From NCBI GenBank assembly GCA_032433595.1, contig JASWJB010000252.1:1-64000 (forward strand): a DNA stretch of 64,000 nt. Reading direction: 5' to 3'. Below, in pieces: positions 35,286-44,560 of the stretch (within the stretch, counting starts at the first letter, position 1; every line of letters starts with the position of its first letter). The DNA is from Conoideocrella luteorostrata. Taxonomy: Eukaryota; Ascomycota; Sordariomycetes; Hypocreales; Clavicipitaceae. The notes under the pieces were generated by a model. That model saw nothing but the letters and a program-made list of their open reading frames with translations. It ran no database searches and had not been told where the DNA came from. Made by a program: the position numbers and the translations under genes.

Positions 35286-37768
35286 ATGATGGATGTCGAC
35301 GAGTTTTCCGATGACGGCTTTGATGATTTGCCTGACAATGCCTTCCAAGAACTCGAACGGAGTGCAATCCAGTTCACCCAGGCTCAGATCAAGCAGCCAC
35401 CATCTCAAGACGCACCGCAGCGACTGTCCAACTACGGTTGGGAAGAGGAGGACGATGACTTGGACGACACAGAGGTTACAAACGATGTTGGCGTTCCAAT
35501 TGGCCGGCCCGTCGTAGACAATACGTTGCAGCAACGTTTGCAGCCCCAGAGACAGCAACATCCACAATATCAACAACAGCCTGACACCACCGGCTCACAG
35601 CCCTCACGAGGACCGATCCCTCCGCTGCCGAATCCAAGATGGAATCCGGGCATTGACTCTTCCCACAGACCTGTCACTGGAGTCGGCCATCATCACTCTC
35701 ACCTACCCACCGTAGGTCCTCCAACAACACCATTCTCTGCCTCCCAGCGATTTCAACCACGGCCTCCGGCCCAGGCTAGCCAATTCGCTCGGCCACCGCT
35801 CCCGCCGAATCGCCTTCCCGCCTCCCAAGCTCCGTCAGTTGGCCAACCGGGAGATGTCCTCTCTGCCCTGCAGCAGAGAGTGCGAGCGCTCGAATCTGAG
35901 CTACATTCCGCGCGCGGTGAAGCCGCCATCATTCGTGCCAATGCCATTAAGGCGCAACAAGATTATGATGGACAGGTTTTGCGCCTGAAAAAGCTCAATT
36001 CTGAACAATTAGACAGGCAAACGAGAATCGTGGAGGCTGCTGTGGCAGCGGAGAAGAGCGCCAATACGGAACTTCAGTTCTTGCAGCGGGATATAAGAGA
36101 GGTCAGCGCCCGAGCTCGAAGGAAAGACACTGGTGAAGGGGGAAGCTTCGGGACGCCCAAGAAAGCGGCCAAGTCATGGGGATTCGCTGACGGATTCGAT
36201 GAAATGGACATTGCCATCAGTCCAAGCAAAGGCCAAGGACGAGGCAAAGCGTCAGGCTCAGTTGCTGCCAATGTCGGAGAACGAACGCCTACTAAGGGAA
36301 AGCGAAAGCGACCGCCGGTGGACAGTCCTATTGCAGCACTCGAAACATCGGCTGATGATGCCGTGATGCATGACTACGACAGTAAAACTAACACCCAATC
36401 CGCCTCGCAGCCCGTCATCCAGACAGCACCAGCGGCCCCGTTTGAGGTAAGCATTTTCGTATTCTTTGGTGAGAAGTGCAACTATCCTGACATCCATTTT
36501 TCCTTCAGTTCCTGCAGCTTGTGCTTGATCACGGATCATTCCACCAACAACCGCCAACTTTTGACATGTTGTCCCGATTCACATTTCGAACTGATCCGTC
36601 AAGAACATTCTCTTCCATGATATTCGAGAAACTTCCTCTCATGGGCAACCCTTACCGTCCAATGCAACTGCTTGTCGACTTTGCAGAACACATCGTGTCT
36701 TTGTGGACACGATGCGTGGAGGAAAAATTTTGGGAGCCCATCAAATACCTTGTTGCCCTCATATCGTTCACTTTCGATCTGCATACAACATCGATTGCGC
36801 CTCTCATAGCCCCTAATCTTGTTCCCATTACCGTGTCTACCATCTTCGCCGTTGCAGATGCCCGGCAACAACTTCCCGATAGTAATCTTTTCCATAGTGT
36901 GGAAAATGGATATTTGGAAGAACACATAGATACGACACAGTTGCTAAGCTTTTTGTATGCGTCGGCAGTCTCGTGTTCCATGACACCCACTGAAACAGAA
37001 ACTGGCTTCGAGTATACGTCGGTTGCTTTCTGGACTTTGATGCCCTTGAACATGGTTCTCCTTCTCCTCTCTCCTAAGCAAAAGCCAAGGGATGTGGTTA
37101 GCATGCTGGAACTGCTGGGTACATCTGTCCTGCCCACATCTATTGGTCCAGTTAGCGCAGACGCAGAGCCCTCTGACATTGCCAAAGCCATCATCGAGAG
37201 AGTATCGGCCAGAGTGACAGAGCAACTCAGGATACCGAGGATATCGATTACTCAGAAGCAGAGGCACTCCATTCGGATTGCTGCTCTTCGAGCACTTATT
37301 GCCTTTTCCACATCACCCTTTGGAGCTATCCAACTGGCTACCCACGTCAACGCAATACCCCGGCTTGTAGCGTGCTTGAGTGCGGCGATTGACGAATTGT
37401 ACAATCAGCCGATCCCGCTCAGTGTACTGCCGCCACTTCCCGAGTCTGTCGCGCCCGCGGTCAAACTGCACGAGTCCACGGTGTCGGCCAGTTTGTATCT
37501 CATCATCTCGCAGAGCCTTCTACTCATTCACAAACTCGTCACCAATGCAAGCACGGCAAATGTTGCTGACATCAGTCAGAAGCTGTCAACGTCACACGGT
37601 GGAAGTCAGCGTTATCTCTTGGCACTAGGGCGGCTGGCATTCGCGGAAGAGGACCTTATTATCGAGGCAGGGATTGAGGGGGAGGTTGTGGAGGCAGCTC
37701 ATGAGTTGCTAGAAATGGCGGTTACGCCGGATGAAGGAGAGACTGTTAGCGAGGCATTTGGAGTGTGA
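35286..37768 (+). CDS. ATRIP: ATR-interacting checkpoint protein (ATRIP / Rad26 / UvsD type)
   Basis: ATRIP recruits ATR kinase to RPA-coated single-stranded DNA. The exons are 35286-36446 and 36509-37768 (806 aa), joined in frame across a 62-bp intron. The N-terminal acidic block DEFSDDGFDDLPDNAFQELE matches the RPA-contact region of fungal Rad26/UvsD proteins. A Gln/Pro-rich segment follows, then a coiled coil at about residues 190-280 (ALQQRVRALESELHSARGEA and onward) for dimerisation. The C-terminal half is helical, HEAT-like, containing FLQLVLDHGSFHQQPPTFDM and long Leu/Ala-rich helices, expected to hold the ATR contact. Sequence conservation in this family is weak outside the N-terminus, so the call rests on that block plus architecture. 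MRC1, in the same pathway, is about 9.4 kb to the left. Confidence 0.85.
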
Positions 37769-38259
37769 GACACGGGCGCATGAAGTATTTTGAGTGTTTT
37801 GAATGTAACGGGTTCTGCATTGCGAGGTTGTTTTTGATGGTACTTATCACGGATACTGCATATTTGGCGCGTTGGTAATGTTTTGGACATTGTATTTTCA
37901 GGTTATTTGATAAAAATCATGTACAGTTATTCAGGAGATGTATAAAGGCAGTTCTGGTCAGCAAACCATCATAAATACTGTCACCTGTGTGTCTAGTTTA
38001 ACTTAATGCGTTATACAGCGCAGTGCTCCTCGCTTATTGATTACACCAGGTCTCAACATGTCGCCGATTGATGCTCAAGTCCAGACAATTGCTCAATAAC
38101 ACCATCGTCAACCCGCATCCTCAAGCCCCAAGGCGGCACCAAAATCAACTCGACCGCACAACAACTCCAGCCACCAACACCAACACCAACCACCAACCAC
38201 CAAACACTAAACACAAAACACCAACCACCAACCACCATCACACCACCCCATCCTCGGGC
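37769..38259. other. Convergent intergenic region with ACC/AAC-rich microsatellite
   Basis: This is the shared 3' flank of the ATRIP gene and the secreted-protein gene. Positions about 38155-38245 are a low-complexity ACCAAC/CACCA tract. The 268-aa plus-strand frame through it is low-complexity and antisense to real exons. Confidence 0.7.
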
Positions 38260-39197
38260 CTACGCATTGAAGCTAACATGGACATGGTCCCTGGACGATC
38301 TGTGTCAGCCAAGGCACACACACAACACACACGCACTCACACACGTTCTGTCAAACGCACAGACAAACACATACCAATGATTCTGCGTAACATCGCCGCG
38401 ATTCTCCATGGTGCGCCAGCTCGTCCACGCCTTCTCCGTCTTGTCCGTGATGGGATGCCAAATCTTTTGTCCCCAAATGACGTACTTGAGCTTGAGCGCG
38501 CTGCGGTTACGCATGACCCATTCGGCGATTTCTTTGCCGGACAGGGTTGGGACCTAAACGTACATGAGTCGAGTGAGTTAACTGTGTGCTCAGAGGTACA
38601 AATCACCACAGTGTATGTGTATGTATGTGTGTGCGCGTTCAGCTTAAATACATGGAAAAAAAGGGGGAGTGGAGGGACACTTACACCACCGCCATCCGAG
38701 CACATGAAATCGATAGCCAGTCCGCAGCAATGGTCCGAACTGCCCGGACACTTGCAGTTTCTCACACACCCAATCTCCCTGACCCTGCCCGGGAACGCGG
38801 CGACGACTTTCTTTGCACCAGCGACGGCGCTGGCCTTGCAGGCCCCGACGGCAGGAATAGCCGGCGCCTTGTAGCCCCCGAAACCGACGGCCGTGTTGTC
38901 ACAACACTTCATCTGGTTGGGGCCCGGACAGAGCGGGTTGGGGCTCGATTGGCCGGCGCAGTCGGATTGCCAGCGGCAGTTGCCGCGGCCGTCGGCGCCG
39001 AAGCTGCACTTGGGCTTGAGGCAGCATTTGATGCTGGCTGGGTCAGCCGGGCAGGCGCCTGAGATGGAGGTGCCGCCTGCTTTGGAGCAAGATGCGTCGG
39101 TGGTGCAGACGCCGGCTTGGGAGGAGGGGCCGTAGCAGGGCTCGTTGGGAGCCGCCAGGGCGGTTGCTGCGAGGAGATGGAGGAGATGGAGGAGCAT
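38260..39197 (-). CDS. Secreted Cys-rich protein with LAS-type SxHxxGxAxD and HxH motifs (VldE/ARB-07466-like)
   Basis: The three-exon model is 39197-38685, 38553-38375 and 38290-38260, giving 240 aa; introns are 131 and 84 bp. The final exon is only 31 nt and encodes the end of the protein (DHVHVSFNA after a split Trp). A signal peptide with hydrophobic core LLHLLHLLAATALAA lies at the N-terminus. Two Cys-rich repeats follow, each ending in CP...IKCC or CP...MKCC. The C-terminal domain contains SDHCCGLAIDFM, an exact SxHxxGxAxD pattern, and the terminal DHVHVSF. Together these give the H, D, H zinc-ligand set of LAS (lysostaphin/DD-carboxypeptidase/hedgehog) folds. Fungal proteins named ARB-07466-like share this C-terminus. 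A zinc peptidase or peptidoglycan-type hydrolase outside the cell is inferred, not shown. Confidence 0.82.
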
Positions 39198-40037
39198 TCT
39201 GTATATTCTTTGATCTGGAGTTATGGAAAATGGAAGGGTTGGTTTAAGCTCTGCTTCTGCGGCTTGGGCGGCCAGATCGGGGCTGTTCAGCAGAGGACAT
39301 CACCACGATTATATATGTTCACGGAAAGCCACACTTGAAGTCTATAAATAGGATAAAGAGCATGCAGGTGGACGAGGCTATGATGCAAGATCGCCGCTTT
39401 AAAGAGCTTGGCAGCCCCCCCGGACAGGCAGGTCGTAGCATTTGAATCTTCAGCTCGGCCAGATGGAGTAGGATGTGTTCTGTCTGACATTTGAGCTTCT
39501 TGAGGCAGATAATGCATGTTGGGGGGGTAGCGGGCGAGCAGATGCCAAGAAGGTCAGTCGGGTCAGCAAGTCCGGTTGGTTGGCTGGCGGCGAGCTTATT
39601 TCCGAGCTTAATTTTGGCGTTGGCGCGCCAGGTGGGGAAGGCGCCAATGACGTGGGAAGGCGGCCGGTCGTGGAAGGGGAACGGCGGCATGTATTTGAAG
39701 AGCGAGTTTATCCTCGATTCGGCGAAGGGGCTGCGTGTAGTATTCGCTGTTTCTGGTGTGTTCATGGCAAGGAGGCAGTGGTCGTGCCTGACGAGAGACA
39801 AACGACAGGGCGGTTTGCGGACTGCGTGGTGCACAACAGAACTGAAAGGGCGGTGGGCGGCAAATTGAATCATGTGTACTCGGACTGGATGCAATGCATC
39901 GCAATTCAGCTCTAGATGGGCGTAACTGCCACGTGTCTTGAGTGCCTTGACGGGTGTTGTAGAAACTAAGACATACAGATACAGAGTGAAATGCGCTCCA
40001 TTGTCGTGACTGTTATCAAGACCATACGCCTGGGATA
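39198..40037. other. Intergenic region upstream of the secreted-protein gene
   Basis: A 331-aa minus-strand open frame spans 39319-40314 but shows no domain, is Pro/His/Leu-rich and overlaps other long shadow frames; it is probably noncoding. Confidence 0.5.
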
Positions 40038-40157
40038 ACAGGGTCGGACGAACCCGCGGCCAGGCAGACGGAGCTTGGTGATGTCCTGGATGTGGAGCAT
40101 GGCTGAGAGCATGGAGTAGCCGACGAGCCCGGTTGCATCTGTGAGGATGCAACGCAT
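40038..40157 (-). pseudogene. Remnant of an NAD(P)-binding epimerase/dehydratase-like gene
   Basis: Forty codons starting at 40157 read MRCILTDATGLVGYSML and onward to LPGRGFVRP, which looks like the first beta-alpha-beta unit of fungal nucleoside-diphosphate-sugar epimerase-like proteins. The usual TGATGxxG loop has Asp in place of its first Gly. Similarity stops after about 40 residues, and no continuation is seen in any frame downstream. It is either a decayed gene or a chance resemblance. Confidence 0.35.
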
Positions 40158-41071
40158 TATGTTGTGGTGGTAGTGGTGGTAAATGGGTGAGATAGGGGAG
40201 TTTACGAAATGGTGAAGGAAGTACTCCGTAGATTGGCTGTGAGGATGAGAAAGGAGGCAGAAGAGGCCGCGGTTGACTTTTTAGGAGGTTACGATCTATG
40301 AAATGATTTGGCATGTGGCTAGTAAGTAGTCACCAGCAAGTACTCATACGGCCGGTAGGATCAACGCCGGCCGGCTGGCCCAATAACTCCATCACAGCTA
40401 CCAAGTAGGTTAGTTAGTTAGCCAGTAGCCAGTTGGCGTCAATTGCTCGAACAGCGCGTCAACTGTCGAGCGAGTTGGATGGCACCTGGCAAAGGTCACT
40501 AATTGGTCGAATAAAATGAACAAAATGGTCGGCTAGTACTATTCATATTCCCTCAACACGCGATGCAGCCAAACCGGGCTACGTTTGCCAGCGTCGCAGT
40601 ACATGGACACATGGATAACATAACATAACAAGGCCATCACAACGCATCCGCCCGGCATTCATCTCAAATGACACGTCCTCCGTAGTTGCGAGGTGTTTCT
40701 TCTGTCACAGACCACTTTCATCTGCTACAAGAACTCCCGCCGACGGCGTAGACACCATCACATCGAGACAAGAGAATTTACAACAATCAACCAGCCAACC
40801 AACTGACTAACTAAGGCCCGCGAACTTCGTCGACCTTCATCAGGGTAAGCCCCACGGCCAGTCAGTGATCGCCTCCACGGACGAATGGACCAGCCCAATA
40901 ACCATCGGCCGCGCACCCCAAACAGGAAGTCCGACGACCCCATCCGTCATGCATGGCCATACGCCTGACAATAAAAAAGATTATTCCATAAAATAAAATG
41001 AAAATCGCTACAGATAACGTATAAAACGCCTAAAGAGAACCCAAGGGAAATAAAAAGAGACTCGCGCCATA
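40158..41071. other. Intergenic region, no gene recognised
   Basis: A motif copy TACTCCGTAG lies at 40222-40231. The right end is the 3' flank of the GPI-protein gene. Short open frames only. Confidence 0.55.
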
Positions 41072-42381
41072 TCACAGTAACCAAAGAACCGCCCCTATCA
41101 GCACGGCAATCGTAGCACTGAAACCTCCCGTCCTCCTTGTCCCGGCCTCGCTCGAAACACCAGCTTTCTGTCCCCACACGGTTGTGGGCCTCGTCGCTGA
41201 AACGCGGACGTTGTTGACGACCGAATCGTCACTTGGGGTGTAGTTGAGGGATGGGAAGTTGCAGACGGACATGACGACCTTCATATCTGTGAACGTCAGT
41301 ATATGCATGATAGCTGAGATTAAAAGAGAAAATAAGAGAAAATAAGAGAACAAAAAAATTAAGGGGGATCTTAGGAGGTGTAGTTTGCAAACATACTCGT
41401 CTTCTTATCCCCAGCCTTGAAGATACAACTCGTACAGAGGCCCGCCACCCGAGCCACGTCAAAGCTCCGATTCAAACACACACAGCGCTCTTCGCTGCCT
41501 ACGGGCAGTCCGGGTCCGGGCTTTGACCCGCGATTCATATCAGGATTTGCAACGAGGGACATGGTGCTTAGTATCATGTCTGCCTGCTTGGCAGTTGATG
41601 TTGACGAAGTGGTGCTTGTCGTGGTCGGTGCAGGCAGCGCAGGTATATTGGTGAAACCCCGCGTTTTCGTTGGAGTAGCTGACGAGGATGACGGTAGGGG
41701 CGGCAGTGTTTGTGAAGATGAGAATGCGAACGTTGGTGAGGCTGGCGCGGCTGGCGGCGGAGAAGGCAGTAGAGCAAACGACGAAGAGGGATGGGGAGCG
41801 GGAGACGGTATCCTCGAAAAGGTTGCAACAACCGGCGTTATTCGACTCGGTGTATTGGTATTTTCTTGCTGAAAACTCATGTTATCACCACCACCATCAT
41901 CATCTCTTCCCGCTGGCTCACCAACGGGGTTAAGAATAGACGAGTACTTCGCGGCAAAGGACGTGGGCGCGGGCACAATTGTGAAGAATCTCCTGTCCAG
42001 TCCTGAGTCCCCTTTTACTCCTCCTCCTCCTTCTTCTTCCTCCTCCTCCTCCTCCTCCTCTTCTTCTTCTTCTTCTTCTTGTTGTTGTTGTCCAGACGAT
42101 CGCGGTTCAACAACCACGCTGCCCTCCTTTTCGATAATATCTGCATCATCCGCCCTTTCGACCCTCTGCCCCTTCCAAACGTTCTCCATCCCTATTCCCA
42201 ACGAGCCCGTTGCAGAAATACTCAACTGCCGCTTATTCATGTTCTTCTCTGGTGTGCACTGAGATGATAATTCCACTATGGGACCGCAGATGGTGGCGCA
42301 TTCTATCGGCACGTCCTGAGGCGGCAGGGCGTTTGATGCCGCGAGAATCACCAAGCCGGAGATGACGACCAGCCTTCTCAT
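41072..42381 (-). CDS. Putative GPI-anchored cell-surface protein with poly-Glu tract
   Basis: The exons are 42381-41397 and 41286-41072 (399 aa), intron 110 bp with donor GTATGT. The start at 42381 is chosen because MRRLVVISGLVILAASNA is a good signal peptide; the open frame extends further upstream without sense. After cleavage come a short Cys-bearing segment (ECATICGPIVELSSQC), a run of 16 or more Glu encoded by a CTC/CTT-type microsatellite, and a long Pro/Ser/Thr-rich region. A second Cys cluster is CVCLN...CTSC. The C-terminus (GGFSATIAVLIGAVLWLL) is a hydrophobic tail typical of GPI attachment. I do not recognise a named domain, and it is not a standard CFEM protein. Wall or plasma-membrane location is inferred. 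Confidence 0.78.
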
Positions 42382-44560
42382 GCTACTTTTTTGGGTTCCT
42401 GTTGACCGGTTGTATCGCAGTCTCCTCAATAAATCCCTTTGCACGCCCTCCACTAAAGTACAGTCCAAGTTAAACTGGCAATGACAGTCCGTGGCCGATG
42501 TGACATCAGAGCTGAATTTTGAGGCTATTCTCCCAGACGTATTACCGTCATGGGAGGAAACCGGAATTGCAATGCAATGCAATGCAATGAAACGCAACGA
42601 ACAATAAGCTGCGTCGTCCCAAGATAGAAGCAGTGGCAAAAGCATGCGCGGCCGTGAGTACAAAGTCCTGTTCGTGAGGGTCTAGAAAGAAAAACAAAGC
42701 CGGCATGAAAAGTCACGGAAATCTCCCCATCTCGCGGGGGCTCCAAGGCTCGGAGTACAAGACGAACTGCTTTGCCGTCGTCCCTTGGGGCTCATGAGTC
42801 GAAGCCGGCACCTGAAACCCGCAAACAGCGTCATCAGGGCCCGCCGAGGATGTGATGTGCATCATGGTTCGTTGATGTGCCATGTCCGTCTTCCCATGTC
42901 CATCTTTCCATGCCCGTCTTTTCTCCGTCTCTGGCGACCGAAGGAAATAGTCGAGACCGCCCAAAACAGAAATACCGGCCTTGATACAATAGGGAGGCCC
43001 GTGCCTGAGTCTGTGTCTGTAAGTACTGTCTGGTCGTAGTGCCTTTCCCAGTTCGTCGAATGCAGGTCAGAGTTCAAACTGGAGTGATGCTTGGCTCGGA
43101 AACAGGAGGCTCCTTCCGGGCAGGGGTTTAATACGCCACCTACCATTATGTGCAGTTGACTAATCACTTATTTCCCAATGTCATTGATGCAGATACTCAG
43201 GTACATACAAAATGTATGTCCTTTTGTTGTTGGGCAGCAAGGTTGTGCGTGAAGCCACGTCCACATCATACTCGCACCCAGTCCTGCTTTTCTATCCGTC
43301 ACTCGTCCACCCACTCATCCCTGGCCATCCAATCTCGCCCAAAAAGAAAAGAAAAAATTCTTCATCAAAAGCTGCTGCCGATGCGCGCACACTCAACGTG
43401 CCATGCTTATTGGTACACACCGTAACTACTACATACCCCGTGCACACCTGCGTGCCACCCACACCCACCAGACCCTCCGACACTCGACCTCCCCACCATC
43501 GCTCATATGAAACACCCACGACGCATTTCCCCATCCTTTCGTGTCCCTTCCCGCTTGCCAACTCTCTTCTCCCAAGACACCAGACTCAATCCATGCGTCC
43601 CCCAGTGCAACATCAATGCCCTCGCCGGCTCCTGTTTTAACATCAGATATTCGTGCCTGCATCCAGCTTATGCCCCCTGCTGCATAGTGCGTCTTCGTCT
43701 GTACTCCGTATGTAGTGAGCGTCTCTCCTCCGAGTTCGCAACCTGCATCCAGAGTAGTTGCTGCACCAACTCCCCAGTCATTACGACTAGAATGCCGCTA
43801 GAAGTGTGCCGCATTGTGCAGCCATGGCTCCTGCGCAGCCCAGTCCGGATGAAGAATCTTATGATCAGCAGAAACTACAACATCAGCAGATGCAAAAACC
43901 TTATTTCGTAAATGATAAAAGTCTGGGGGTGCTGGTATGCATTTAATCTTCGTTATGAGACGGCTTAAAGGTTATTTCGTTTCATGCGGGAGATGTTCGA
44001 ATATTCTCCGCCGTGTTGATGCTGAGCTTCGATGTTCATTCCGTCATTCCGGCAGAAAGGAGGCACGATTCTCCTTGCCGCGTATTCACACCTTCAATGG
44101 GTCTCCTGGGCAAAACGTCGCCATTGCGGTACACTTTTGCGAGCATGTCGCACATTTCGATTGGTCTGGTCAATTATCTAGATACATTGCCGAGCATGGT
44201 TGTCCAATTCATTCATTTCTTTCAACGACAATCTTGCCATGGCTCCAAGCAATTATTGGTACCGAATTACCGTCTAATACTCCATTACTGCTACACATCA
44301 TGTGTCTCGATGTTCTAATCATGCCGACGGGCAATATCATTAATGATCCCCCGCTCCCCTTGAAAATTTCTTAAGACTCAACGCCTTTTCTGTGTATAAA
44401 CACTCATCATGTCCCCATGCTCTGATTTCTAATAAAACAGCGGCGTAACGCGGTATTCGTGTACATTGAACCAATCCGTCGCTTGACCGTGAGAAATACT
44501 TGAATAAGTAACGCAGTTGATCGAAAGTCGTCGGTAACCCTGTCTCCCTCAAACTACCGA
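42382..44560. other. Intergenic region with a TGCAA pentamer array and a cysteine-rich open frame
   Basis: About four tandem TGCAA units lie at 42567-42590 just upstream of the GPI-protein gene. A plus-strand frame at 43507-43911 has 11 Cys in 72 residues (43594-43809) but no signal peptide. A copy of ACTCCGTA lies near 43703. The right end is the 3' flank of the UDP-glucose dehydrogenase gene. No confirmed gene. Confidence 0.5.

Noticed and set aside
39319..40314. 331-aa minus-strand open frame
   Set aside because: No recognisable domain, Pro/His-rich, overlaps other long frames on both strands in GC-rich DNA. Kept only as noncoding.
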